DNA from: Ulota crispa
Lineage: Eukaryota; Streptophyta; Bryopsida; Orthotrichales; Orthotrichaceae
Length of the DNA: 64,000 nucleotides
Assembly (NCBI GenBank): GCA_963920765.1
Contig: OY987243.1
Coordinates: 13,020,001 to 13,084,000 of the forward strand
Reading direction: 5' to 3'
Shown here: positions 21,600 to 32,838 of the stretch, piece by piece
Position numbering within the stretch: the first letter of the stretch is position 1
Layout: the number at the start of each line of letters is the position of its first letter
The notes under the pieces: model-generated
The model's input: the letters and a program-made list of their open reading frames with translations, nothing else
What the model was told of the DNA's origin: nothing
Databases searched by the model: none
Position numbers and translations under genes: made by a program

Positions 21600-24500
21600 T
21601 GGTGCACATGCAGAAGGGAGAGCACAAATGACCTAGAGAAAAAGTCCTAGAGCAACTTTATTATCACGGAAGCAGTTTTAAACTAGCGCAGAGCAGAGGC
21701 GTTCACCCTATGACAGCACAAGAATGAATGCTTGCAGAAGCCCAGCAGGAGCAACGGAAGGCTCATCAACAATCAACAATCAACAACTGGGAAGGGGAGG
21801 GGAGGGGGGGGAGGGTGTTGGTGGACACTCAAAGACCATCCAGCTTGATGATGCTCAACAATCTGACACTCTCTTGTCACGTATTTGAAACTCTGGCATT
21901 CATGGAGGGCAGTCATTGAAAAATTAGGTGGATGAATTGCACCTCAGCTGGCAAGCTCTGATCATTTCCCCCTCCCCAGTTCACCAGCAAGTACCATTTT
22001 TCCATGAATCCATGCCTGTGGCCGACCTTGCAGTTGCAGATGTAGCAGTAGTCGTAGTAGTCGTAGATGGTTTGGAGGGGCAGACCAGGCCAGGCACCAG
22101 AGTCACCAGACCATGAGGGCCTGCCCTGCTTCACGCAGCGCTATGTCCAATCCCGTAGAACTAGCTGCCGCCCACTCTGCACTCCAATTTCCATTTTTAC
22201 CCACACCTTGCGTTAGAAACCAAACCAAACTAAACCAAAATAAATATATATATTAATAAAATATATTGCACTGTCTGGTACTGTGTTCGTGCTCAGACTT
22301 ATTTTGTGGAGTTGAAGCGTCGACCGTCCGAAAGTTAATTATTGGGCCAGGAAGAAGTCAAACCGAACTTATACGATCCAAGTAATCCAACCCAGGTTGT
22401 AGGGTTCCACACATGTCTATACGTTGAGAACAGTCATTCTCCTACAATGCGAAAAGTGCTGGCTCCATTTTCAATACACTTCAGTGATTTTTCTTCAAAA
22501 GTGGCTTCCAACTTGGTTAGCCTGATTCAGAAATAGCAACTTCATTAGCAATTATCGAAGTATGCTTGTACTTAACTTGCTGGAATTATGTGCTGTTCAT
22601 TCATGCTCAATCATGCTTTGATATTTCAAGCAGTCATGCATTCAGAAATATCAGAAGAATTTGCAGCTTCATGTTCTTGAAATGAGCTGGCATGGAAGTT
22701 TTTAGTGCTAATCTTCGTTTATAATTGTAGTGTTTTCAAATTTTTTGATTAGTTCAGCGTTACATGGAATCGGTCGGGGTACTGACATGGAATATTCCCC
22801 GAGTGGAGCTTTGTTTGGTTCCATGTTGATGCGCGCCAGTTGGGGTCCGTGGGGACAAGGAAAACATTAATAACGAAGTTCCTGCAGATGAACTGATTAC
22901 ATTCTTCAGGGAATTTAAGTGAAGTTAATAAGTGAACATGTTAAGAGTTAACACCCGATTAGACCGTAATCCACAGGTTAATTAGGAGATTCAGTTCCGC
23001 CACACGTATGGATCATCATCGAGCTGGCGAGCAGACGGACAATGAATCAAGTAACTCGTGGTACAGTACTGTACAATAACCACACCGGAGTAAGTTACAC
23101 TCCAGTGAGACAATGAGCATAGCGAAGATAATAATGGCTCTTAAAGGATTTTTCTGAGTTTGATTCCAAGTACCTGGAGCAGCCCCTTAATGGGCAAACA
23201 GTACCGACATCAGACCGTGAGGTCCACGTAACGACGTTTTTCTCTGCAGCTAGCTACAGTCGTATTGCAGCAGCTGCTATACACAGTAAATGTATCAGTC
23301 CTGCCACACCGTTGCAGGGAAGGCAGTCACAGGGGGGAAGGGAATCAAAGGACAAGGAAGGAAAGGGACGGACGAAGTATCTGTCAGTCAGCCGCGTTGA
23401 AAGGCTGAAGCCAGCAAGCAGCCTGCAGCAGCAACAGCAGCAACAGAAGCAGGCCGGTGATCGAAGTCAGAAGCACTGATTAATTACACTTACACTACTA
23501 CTACTGCTCAAGCTAACTAAGGTCACTTGAAAATTGATTAGTGAGAACCAGAACTAGTTACATCTTGCTTAAGTTTCGGTTTGGTGGAAAGAGAACGTTC
23601 GCCGGATCGAGATCCGATCTGATCCACAGCGATGGCTGGAGAGGTTGATGTATCCCGCATTGGGATCGATCGGTATATCCGCGTACTGTGGAGCCTCTGG
23701 TGCACGACCTGTCTCATTCTCCGACACAGATTAGGTGACGGTTGGTAGAACCACGCCGTAACCTGCATCTAAAGTAGACCATTACATTCATCTAAAAGAG
23801 TAGCTTAACTCTTCAATCAATCAAGGGCTCCATACATGTTCCCATGTTTGCGAAGTCCGACTGCGAAGTCTAGCAAAGCTAAGATTGCCACAGAGTTACG
23901 TTTCAAACCGTGGGTCTTGATTGAATAGATGCCAATGTCGTGACTATCGGCCAATTTAACGAAGTACTAAAATACGTTCTAACCATTTCATGGTTGTAGG
24001 AGATATTATACCGAAAGCTTGCACCCTGGCAGCGGGAGTTTGATCATTGAAGCTTTGCTCTTTGTAAAAGTTGAAGTATACTGCGCATGTGATGGCTCAG
24101 AGGCTGGTCAGTTCGTTCAACATGTATACAACTAAGTTCGTGGAGCTGTTAATCAGCATGCATAGAGGTATCGAGTTGGTGAAGCAGGTGCACCTTTGGC
24201 CAATGCAAGCTTATTCACCTCCGTCCTTGACGACGAAGTTGTCAGGACTGATCTATCACTTCTTCCATCAGCTGTTCACAACAACGTGTGCGACACCCAG
24301 TCTCGTACCTTAAGATTAGGTTAACGTTTCTTTAAATTAATGAAGCCGAGTAATCGATTTGTTGGTAGTTTCAAAGCTTGAGCACGTTCTGCATGAAAGT
24401 GAAGGTACGCATGCTTAATTACACTGACTCCATTATTTAAGATAATCTGGATTTAGTAAACAGTTGCATGCTTGCAGGTCGATATTTACCCTAGTTTGTT

Positions 24501-26259
24501 ATATTCTCAAGCATCGATTGAATCGAGACAGAGAAAGACATACCTTTAGGCTTTAATATCAGACATTGATCCGTTACTCGAAATCTCACCGGGTAGGATC
24601 CTTAAAAGATGACTCAGGCATGCTTTATCGAGACCTTGGCCATCCCCATTCCCCACAAAGGTGTCGGCATTGCTCGATGAAGCATTGCAGGCTTCGGTTG
24701 GTGGACAAGTGCTTCAAAATAATCTCACTCGATCAGAGAGCCGTAGCCCGTAGGAGATGCGCGGTTCTAGTAACATTCATCATGAGCTGCAATTGATGCT
24801 GAAGTGTTCCACCAAAATGATTGAGCTCGTTAATTACAGGGCTTAGCCTCAGCTCACGTGGCTCCTGAGGTCCGAGGTTGCTATTTGGCAGTGCTGCCAA
24901 GCCTGAGGAGCAGCCAGTCACTATCGTGAGTTCTGTTTTGAATCAAGACGTCGGACCTGGTGACGAGCGAAATTAGTTATCCTCAATGAATGAACGAGGT
25001 CGACATTCGCTTATGGAACACATTTCAACAGAAATTTGAGAGGTTTATGGAATCCAATCGACGTCTAACTTTGGAAAATTAGCAATCTTGAGTCCCGGGC
25101 AGTCGTAAATTTGTGTCAAATGCGGGTCACTGCATGTGTTTTGCTCGAAAAAGCAAGCTTACCTGGAAAGAACTTTGAATGTCCCTGCAGTTCGCACTTG
25201 TTCACCGACAGTTGGCACCAACAGCATGTCGATGATGTGAACCACATACCGTAAATTACGTTTGAGCAGCTTCAGTGGATGTGCTTGAAGAAAATCGGTT
25301 TCAAATCTAAACCAAGTCCCCGGTGCAACCTGCAAGGCTGTAAGAACCCTTCCTATCGACAGAGCGTCTAGCGACTGGAATCGTGGCACCCATTAATATC
25401 ATAAGAAGCATCATAGCTGAGCACATACCCCATTTCTATAGTAGAACATTCACACTTTCACGGGGTGTACACACACATATAAATCTTAATGCCGGCATTT
25501 CACAAGCGGAAAACTGTTCTGAGCTCGGGTCAATCTGTTTAGCACAATTGACAGCATCCGGATTTCAATAAAAGATAATCATCTGCAGTAAGAAAAAATA
25601 GGGTGACCCATGTCGTACAGCTTGAGAGTGAGCGCAGTACGTTCTCCGTACAGCATCTTCCAGCTTGATCTACGACATCACTACTGTCGTGGTTCTTCAA
25701 CTCCTTAAATGAAAGGAGAACCTGAAATGCCTCAGAACGACAGACTTCCCGGCACGGCAGCACTGCCGCAAGGAGTTGACTCGAAAAAGTGACGAAAACT
25801 AAGTCCAGCAATTATAAGAATGAGTTACGGGAAAAAGAATATCAAATTCTCGCTCCCCAAAGCCGTATCTAACCTCCCCTTCTGTCATCGGACTGACACA
25901 CTGATCACTACAAGCGTACTGTACAGATAAGTAATCCTTGAAAGCTGGACAATTTGGCTAACTGATGGAGGAGCTTCTAAGAGACCCTCACTGCATCGTG
26001 TACGCATCGCCAATTTGATAATGTGGACCTAAGGTAAACCAATTCTATGACTCTTCTATACTTGAAATGAAACTTCAAGCACACCATATTATTTGATAAA
26101 TCAACGAAAAAGATCATGGCCTATTCTAGTGTACCCCGCCGGTGGCTAAATTACTCGAGCTGAGCTGCCTCGCATTGAATCCTATGGATAGACGATTCGA
26201 AGGTCCAATAGAAGTAATGAAATGGAACGGTGGCGGTTTAAGAGGGAGATCGGCATTGT
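21600..26259. other. GC-richer, transposon-poor island without a recognisable gene
   Basis: Base composition shifts visibly away from the AT-rich flanks, and I see none of the window's MITE ends here. Low-complexity items are a G-rich run (about 21,790-21,816), GTAGTCGTAGTAGTCGTAG (about 22,050) and a CAGCAGCAACAGCAGCAAC run (about 23,425). The longest frames (60-90 codons) match nothing I know and mostly start at non-ATG codons. It may hold UTRs, regulatory DNA or non-coding transcripts associated with the ZHD gene; this is inference. Confidence 0.5.
25158..25169 (-). other. Candidate splice donor (minus strand)
   Basis: The minus strand reads TTCCAG|GTAAGC, a full plant donor consensus, with the intron starting at 25,162. 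It closes an open frame of about 75 codons (25,159-25,389) that begins at GTG, not ATG. That would suit an internal exon or a non-coding exon. The frame itself matches no family I recognise. Confidence 0.35.
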
Positions 26260-27024
26260 TCATTCAACTTTCTTCCCAATGGTGTTCTTGTTGTTATGCA
26301 TCCACACCTTTAGGACGTGCCGCTTGACCCCAGCCTCAGCACAAAACTCTTGCACAGCTGCCTCGTCGTGCTTCTGGATCTTCCAGCCCAGCTTCTCTGC
26401 AAATGCAGCCATTCTTTCTTTCTGTTCAGTAGTGAACTTAGTACGGAACCTCTTCTTTAAGGTAGACGGCGACCCGCTCAAGCCACCATCGCCATCGTCA
26501 GAGTCAGCTGGTCCAGGACCCAGCAGATAAGGAGCAGACTGTGTGACTCGGCTGATAATCTGGGCTGGTGACGGAAGAGCCAACATGTGAGGAGCACCAG
26601 TATGAGTCGAAGGGGCTCCTGGAGCTATCATCGGTCCCCGCTTAATACGTGCATCATTCCGGATGTTCTTGCAATCACAAGTAGCCTCTCCTTCGATTTC
26701 TTTTCTATGAAAGTTCCTATGACAATCACAGGCTGCGCACTTGTTGGCATCGACTGTGCCTTCCTCTCCACCCGGCATGAATTCACCGCAGCCATCAACA
26801 GCATATCCTCCAGTGTTAATGGCATGGTTCCTGTTACATTCTGCGTATCTAACAGCTTTTGCCTTCGCTTTTACATTCGCCGCTTCTAACGCCCTGAGGT
26901 CATTCATACTGGCACCGTTTCCACTGCTGTGATACTTCAGCTTACCGGACTCGTGAAGGCCAGCGAAAGCAGCCGTGTTTGGCATCTGCGGATAAACTAT
27001 CTTATGAGATACCACTGGTTCCAT
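26260..27024 (-). CDS. Zinc-finger homeodomain (ZF-HD/ZHD) transcription factor
   Basis: This is a plant-specific DNA-binding protein, expected in the nucleus and expected to dimerise through its zinc finger. I start it at the ATG at 27,024, giving 254 residues. The open frame runs nine codons further to a TTG at 27,051, with an in-frame TGA just above, so that longer start is not supported. The ATG has G at -3 and +4. Residues about 58-109 are the ZF dimerisation domain (GGYAVDGCGEFMPGGEEGT, then CAACDCHRNFHRKE), with Cys63, His67, Cys79, Cys96, Cys99, Cys101, His102 and His106. Residues about 190-248 are the homeodomain, ending KVWMHNNKNT (recognition helix with Trp241 and Asn244). A low-complexity linker (GPGPADSDDGDGG) joins them. 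Having both domains separates it from the MINI ZINC FINGER proteins, which lack the homeodomain. Known ZHDs regulate development; the role here is inferred. The stop is TGA and the CDS appears to be a single exon. Confidence 0.95.
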   Translation of the reverse strand: MEPVVSHKIVYPQMPNTAAFAGLHESGKLKYHSSGNGASMNDLRALEAANVKAKAKAVRYAECNRNHAINTGGYAVDGCGEFMPGGEEGTVDANKCAACDCHRNFHRKEIEGEATCDCKNIRNDARIKRGPMIAPGAPSTHTGAPHMLALPSPAQIISRVTQSAPYLLGPGPADSDDGDGGLSGSPSTLKKRFRTKFTTEQKERMAAFAEKLGWKIQKHDEAAVQEFCAEAGVKRHVLKVWMHNNKNTIGKKVE

Positions 27025-27115
27025 AGCGTGGCTCTCCTTCACCTCTACCAAATGAGAAGCATTTCAAACCCTGTACTTCACTGCCTTCGAATTTTCTCTT
27101 GTGGAGACTCTGCAT
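27002..27115 (-). CDS. Possible upstream ORF overlapping the ZHD start
   Basis: On the minus strand an ATG at 27,115 opens a 37-codon frame that ends at TAA (27,002), 23 bases past the start of the ZHD ATG and in a different frame. It would exist only in transcripts that retain this sequence. A 5'UTR intron with an acceptor downstream of 27,115 would remove it. The peptide matches nothing I know. If present, it would be expected to reduce translation of the main protein. Confidence 0.3.
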   Translation of the reverse strand: MQSLHKRKFEGSEVQGLKCFSFGRGEGEPRYGTSGIS

Positions 27116-27727
27116 CAGTTCAGATAGTTATTCAACTTTTTGGAGTCGATTTCCGACCTCCTCTCTGAGATTTTGCTATTATATAGAAGCCTGATCCTCC
27201 GTGCTCCAGGTAACAGAAGTATGTATCAGTCTCTGACTACTGGTGAAATAGTAGGCGTTGCAACACAGTGCGACAGAGACGAACTCATGATCCTGCACCG
27301 CACATCTCTTGACCCTTAGCAGTACGAATTCGGGTGTAACACTATGTTATTGCAAGCAGCAGCTTCTTCGAATCCAAATAAGGAGACAAAAATCCAACTT
27401 AATCTCCGCTGCTAGTTATATAGATCACTATCTTCAAATGAAATCCTTACTAACAAATATGGACGGGAGTAATAGTTACAAATTACAGGTTACGTAGACT
27501 GAGATAAGTTACTACTTTCGTTCACCGAGCCGATCTCCTGCCATTAATGAGGTCTTCTGGCGGGCAAGAGAACTCTCTCAGGTTCTGCTACGAAGAACCT
27601 TCACATAATCCTTTCACGTATCAACTAATAAAAACCAGAAAACTTCTCATCCCTTACAGTAAGCACGAAAGCACGAACATGCGATTCTGTATTTAAGGAC
27701 GGAGGCTAGGAAATCAAATACACTCGG

Positions 27728-27737
27728 ACTTACCTTT
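27728..27737 (-). other. Candidate 5'UTR splice donor of the ZHD gene
   Basis: The minus strand reads AAAG|GTAAGT, a strong donor, with the intron starting at 27,733. It follows a pyrimidine-rich leader (CTCTCTCTCCTCTACG at about 27,770-27,785). Possible acceptors before the ATG include TTTGGTAG|AGG (about 27,046) and GTACAG|GG (about 27,070). This predicts a leader intron of about 0.66-0.69 kb; only transcript data can confirm it. Confidence 0.45.
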
Positions 27738-28494
27738 AACTAAAAAGAGAAAGTGAATTTCTGTCGTAACGTAGAGGAGAGAGAGACTCGCTGCAGCTTC
27801 CACGCTGAGATAACAAACAGCAAATAACAAAACAAAAAGAAACTCAAGCCGCTTTGTTATTAAGCATCGCAATCAGCAATGGCGCAGCAAGTAACTTCTC
27901 GACGAGATCTACTGTGTAAGTTCCTGAGATGCTTCCAGCATACGGATTAAATGGGCTGCGTGTGCAAAAATCACAGGAAGAACGTAGGCGCACGACTCTC
28001 AAGAAACTCCTCTACACTTTTCCATCAAATAAACGAAAACCGCTCTTCTTTTAAATCAAAAAGCCTCGCTATGTGAAAAGAACGTCGTTCACGAGGACCT
28101 GAACGCTCCTCGAGCCTGCTCGTGCGACTTTCTTAACACAGCATCAAATCAGATTATGTCAAAATCGACACAAACACTGCCACGGACCTCTCATGAGCTA
28201 CAACAACAGACACAGCTATCTGTTACTAACTCCAGGAGTTTCCTCGGATCCACAGCAAGCTTCCGAGATTCCAAACAGCAGCCACAAGCCGGGCCACAAA
28301 CCACGCAAGTGGCGCAACTTGGAACGAAAGCGAATGAGCGCGTGGGAACGGATAAATTTCTAAATTGATTTTAATGGCGCGCACGACAGAGAGGGAATCG
28401 AATCGGAGTATAAGAAAGAGAAGAAGAGAAAGGTGAGCGCGGCGGATGGAAATCTGCAGCAACTACACAGTGGCTCGGGAGATGCAGCAGCAAA
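27738..28494 (-). promoter_or_regulatory. Probable leader and promoter region of the ZHD gene
   Basis: This GC-richer stretch lies upstream of the gene on the minus strand and is CT-rich on that strand (TTTCTCTTCTTCTCTTTC at about 28,410-28,432). I see no TATA box in a convincing place. A CT-rich, TATA-less start would be common for plant genes. The exact transcription start cannot be read from sequence. Confidence 0.4.
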
Positions 28495-28864
28495 AGCTCC
28501 CAAGTTAAGAGGGAAAAAAGCAAAGCTGCGAGAGAGAAGAGACGAGACCATACGGAGACAGGACCCGGCGAATCACTGGGTCAGAAATGGGCGGGTCTGA
28601 CGAATAGCGACAAGGAGTCGATGAACGTAATGGGAAAGCGAATGAATGAACTTGCATTCTGTTCGTTCGAGCTCCCAAGGTAGTGGGAAAAAGGCAAAGC
28701 TGCGAGAGAGAAGAGACGAGACCATATGGAGACAGGACCCGGCGAATCACTGGGTCAGAAACGGGCGAGTCAGAAATGGGCGGGTCTGACGAATAGCGAC
28801 GGGGAAGTCGACGAACAGAATGGGAAAGCGAATGAATTATTGGACGTGCATTCTATTCGTTCGA
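28495..28864. repeat. Tandem duplication upstream of the ZHD gene
   Basis: Two copies begin AGCTCCCAAG (28,495 and 28,670) and share GCAAAGCTGCGAGAGAGAAG, GGACCCGGCGAATCACTGGG and GGGCGGGTCTGACGAATAGC. They end TTCGTTCGA. Unit 1 is 175 bp. Unit 2 is about 195 bp because of an internal GGGCGAGTCAGAAAT-type expansion and small insertions. Identity is high, so the duplication looks recent. It lies at the junction between the GC-rich island and the AT-rich repeats. Confidence 0.9.
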
Positions 28865-30411
28865 TTAAAAGTCAGGTCGCTGTCGCATTCGGTATTGCAA
28901 AAATAATACAAATACTTGGGGAAGGTTTTGATCATTTTTTTGCTCTAGTCTCCAAGAGGAGGCTTAGCTATGATTATTATTTTTTGGGATGAGATGCAAT
29001 TTGAGTGGACCTTAGTAAAAAAAAAAAAACTAGATTGCTACAATGCGAAAGCTAATCATAGTCTAGTTGCTTGTTATTCAAGTAGAAACAACAAAAGAAA
29101 GTGACTCGGTTTTTGGTTTTGTCTTTGGGTTTATTTTTTTATTGGCTCTGGACTGCACAGGATGAGACTTTGCATCAAGTAAAGCTACATATAGAAGTAT
29201 GAGTATGTACTTTAATTGAAAAGCCACTAGCAAGTGATATATGGACGAAGCGTTTTGTAGTAGAGTTGTTTATTTATTGTGCATTTAAAATAGAAATGAG
29301 TGTTGATGTGTTTCAAAATATCAAAATAAAATATCATGTTGACACCAACATCTGTTATCTAGTCATTGTAAATAGTGAATTTATTGTGGAAAAGACCAAA
29401 TTGTTGAATATAGCAAGTGAAGACTTGATAAATTAGTGGAAAAACTCAGGTTGATTCACAAGATATTTTCTTGGATTATGAAAATACCATACATATACAC
29501 AATATTTATTAATTAAAACCTTCACTAAAGCTCAAATTTTGAGTGATTTTGGGAACAATGTAATTTTTATGAGGTTATTTTGATATTATGATATTGTCTT
29601 TAAAAAAAAGTAGTCATATTCAAAATTTCCAAAATATCATAAGCCATATTCATATGTGAGCATCAAATACTTGATTGTAGAGTATACAAGGGTAAGTACT
29701 TTTTTACTTTAAATTATTTTCATACAATGAAAACCTTTAAATGTTTCATAAAATGTTTGAAAAGCCATAACCTTAAATTAAATTCAAAAGAAATGGAAAT
29801 CTATAAAAATCACAATTCACAATAATACAATATTGTTTTGACAAATTTACATACATCTTGCCTATGCCAAAATGGTCTTTATATATGTTAACAAACAAAG
29901 TTTGTATTTTGGGCAAAGTAATTCGTAGCTTAACAACATGACCTTTGGCACCATGACTTGTCATGAAACTAATTATGTTTATAAGTAAGGCTACATCACG
30001 AATGACTCACCTATACTATAAATTGTGGATTGTTCGTAACACAATATTCAAAATTCTTTATCAATACCACAAGTTCAAAATGAGAAAGAGGTCAAGCATT
30101 AGGTCTCTATCTTTTACCTAAAATTTAAAATTCAAAAAGAGGAGAGGGAGGGGAAAAGATTGGGAAACATAAGGTGAAAAGTCACTTCAAAACTCTCCTC
30201 AATTTAAGGAATAAATCTTGAGAAGCATGTGCAAGACCTGCTTGCATATCTTAAAAACAACACAATTTGACATTGAAAGTAATTTCAACATTCTTTTCAT
30301 ATATTGTTATTGATGAAATTTAAGTCAAAGCGGAATTCTTCCTTTAAAAACTCTAGTCTTTTTTTACCTTTATATGTTTTTGCTCATGTGGTTTTACAAA
30401 TGTTTTTGGGG
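28865..30411. other. Unassigned AT-rich stretch
   Basis: Composition drops sharply to AT-rich just after the tandem duplication. No gene or clean inverted-repeat element is recognised. Confidence 0.45.
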
Positions 30412-30465
30412 AAATTACAAATAGGGGCATGAAAACGTAAAATATCACAAATAGGGGCGCCTTAG
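30412..30465 (+). mobile_element. Solo left end of the GGGGAAATTAC Mutator-like element
   Basis: GGGGAAATTACAAATAGGGG, GCATGAAAACGTAAAATATC and ACAAATAGGGGCG are nearly identical to the first 50 bases of the element at 19,879. The match then stops and I find no right end downstream. It is a truncated copy. Confidence 0.75.
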
Positions 30466-32671
30466 GGGGGTCATTGTGTAAAAAAAGTAAGGGGTAGGTG
30501 TAAACACCAAGTATTTTTGAGGGGAGTATTACTTTTTCTTTTTTTTTGAAAATGTCATCATTATATTATTTTTTACTTTGGGTTATTAGAGAAGGGGCTT
30601 GAATTACTTATAATTCTAAATTGATATGATTAAACAACATGGTAATTTAGATATAAAAAACAATTCTACTACAAATTCTCTCCTACATTAAATTTCTTCC
30701 AAACTTTTTTTTCCCCCACTAATGACTACCTACAACTTGAATTTAACAAAAAAGTGTAGTCAATACTATTATAATAAAAAGTGTCAATGACACTCATTTA
30801 CTAGGAGGATATAAAATTATTGAACACTTTGAATATGCCACTCACAAGGCAACATTACTTAATACTTTTGGCCAAAACAAGGAATAAAAAGGAGGGTATC
30901 CTAGGTCTAATTTTTTTCTAAGTGGACCTATTTTTCTATACCCTATAGCAGTTTGAAGACATGTCATGGCATTTTTGTACCCTATAGTACAAAAAAAGAA
31001 AACTAATTTTTACCTCAAATGTTTTTTAGGCACCCTATCATTTGTTTGCAAGTAGTTTTCTACTACTACCACACACTGCCCTCCCCAAACAAGTGGGTGG
31101 AGATGTCCACACATACAAGTTACATTTATAAGACCAAAAATGAACCATTAAAACAAATAAACTAGTATACTTCTTTTTTGTATAATATGTCAACATGGAA
31201 AATTTTAGTTGGACTTCTTTCCATGAGACAAAATTTCAGCTGGTTAAAAAATTTAAAATCTGATACGCATCTACATGTTGGTGTAGAATTGGGCAAATAT
31301 GGAAGAATTAACTGTATTGGCCACTTGTGGTTTAGAGGTTAATGAGAATTCTCCAGATGTTGTCTCTTTGTTGCTTAGGACTTATTCACCTATTTTATAG
31401 TAGCTCCTACAACTCTTGCAGCATTTGCTCCCACACTCCCTCAGGCACTTTCCTTGTGAGATGTTCTTTTTTGTGTATAGGTTTAGATAGCAAAAATATT
31501 AAAATCGCATGACAACAACAAATTTACAGAGCGTGATGCAGGCAAGGCATTTTTTTTAGGGCGAATCTGTTTCCGCCAGATTTGCAATGGCGCCAGCCCA
31601 TTGCTCAATAAATTGCGGATGACATATTACTAGTAAGGTTTTTCACCAACTGGTGACAAATGGCCAAATAAAAATCCGTTGGATGCAGGTGTTTATGGAA
31701 GGAACACGTCCCAAAATTTAAATTTGTATTAATAAATACCATGTTTTATAAAAAGAAAGCTACAAACTTTCAGTAACCATTAACAAATCCCAATAATTAT
31801 ATTGCAATGCCAAAAAAATTCTTCAATTTATTTGAAAATCATGAATTGCAAATTTAAAATTCTTTTTATATGAACAAGTGAAATTTTTTTGTTATCTATC
31901 TGATATTAACCTTGGAGAGTTGCAAACAAGCCTTGACTTTCATATGGTGAAGAGCTATGGCAAGGCCAAATTTGCCAAGAACACAACGAAAATCAATAAT
32001 CTAAGCTCCAAACCAATAACATATAGGCATTTACAATCAACAAGAAGACGAATTTGGAGGAAAAAGTGCTGTACAAAAAATGATGTTGGAGAAAAAAAAA
32101 TACCAAGAGATTTTGGTTGTAAAAATGAAATGGATGAAACACAAAATTTGTTAATTTGGGAAAAAGTGCAATTTTGGATTTTATGTTTTTAAAAGATTTT
32201 TGGTAATTTAGAGTGATTGTTAAGTTGATTTCTTCAAACATTACATTAATGATGAAATGTCTTGGAGTTATCAAAAAAACTCCGTTAAAATCATCAAAAT
32301 ATTCTCACAAATGCAAAATTCAGTATCTGCAAAATCTAGTTTGGGAAAAACATTTTTCCAAATTAAGATATCATATTGTGAACATTGGAAAACAAACAAT
32401 CTAGTGACATGCGAAAGGAGGAATTAAAATTATGAAGATAGCTGAAAAACTTCCTCAAAACCAAGGACTGTTCTATATTAGGACCTAATCGTTGACCCAA
32501 TTTAAGAACCCTGAAAATGAACCAACAAATTTGCTCAAACCCTTGAAATGGGCCATCAATTGTGCCCTAAGGCTTTACATTGAGGATTGCTCATATTGAT
32601 CTATGTTGTTTATGTGCCATATTTGTGGCACCAAATGTTGATTCCAAGCCAAAAATTTACTCATTACAAAT
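30466..32671. other. Unassigned AT-rich stretch
   Basis: No named gene. A possible orphan TTAA-element right end (TTTAGAGG-TTAA) lies at about 31,331-31,342. The 104-codon plus frame at 31,878-32,192 is lysine-rich and runs into sequence resembling the TTCATTAAATTGGGA MITE (AATTTGGGAAAAAGTGCAAT at 32,153), so it is probably not a gene. Confidence 0.45.
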
Positions 32672-32838
32672 CACTATAAAAAACTTGTGTTTTTTATAAC
32701 GGATTTATTGGACATCCACTTTATGTTACAATTGATGTCAAAACTAACATCTTGATATTATATTTGATGTCATTGTTAATACAAAAATAAGCGGACATCC
32801 AAAAATTTGTTGTAAAAAAACATGGATTTCTTATAATA
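32672..32838. mobile_element. Possible decayed CACTA-type MITE
   Basis: The left end CACTATAAAAAACTTGTG and the right end GATTTCTTATAATA are close to an inverted CACTA terminus (CACTATAAGAAA-like). Inside, GGACATCC occurs at both sides in inverse orientation and TTGATGTCA-type blocks pair. No intact 3 bp duplication remains. Confidence 0.5.

Noticed and set aside
21913-22134. Tyr/Cys-rich minus-strand frame
   Set aside because: The YDYYDYCYICNC run comes from a GTAGTAGTCGTAG simple repeat; no cysteine pattern of a known peptide family.
26222-26932. Plus-strand frames of 60-102 codons over the ZHD gene
   Set aside because: Antisense shadows of the ZHD coding sequence, which carries clear zinc-finger and homeodomain motifs on the minus strand.
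28226-28750. Minus-strand frames with repeated SPYGLVSSLSQLC peptide
   Set aside because: The peptide repeat only reflects the DNA tandem duplication upstream of the gene; no homology or start context.
31878-32192. 104-codon plus-strand open frame
   Set aside because: Lysine/asparagine-rich AT-biased composition and it runs into MITE-like sequence at its 3' end.
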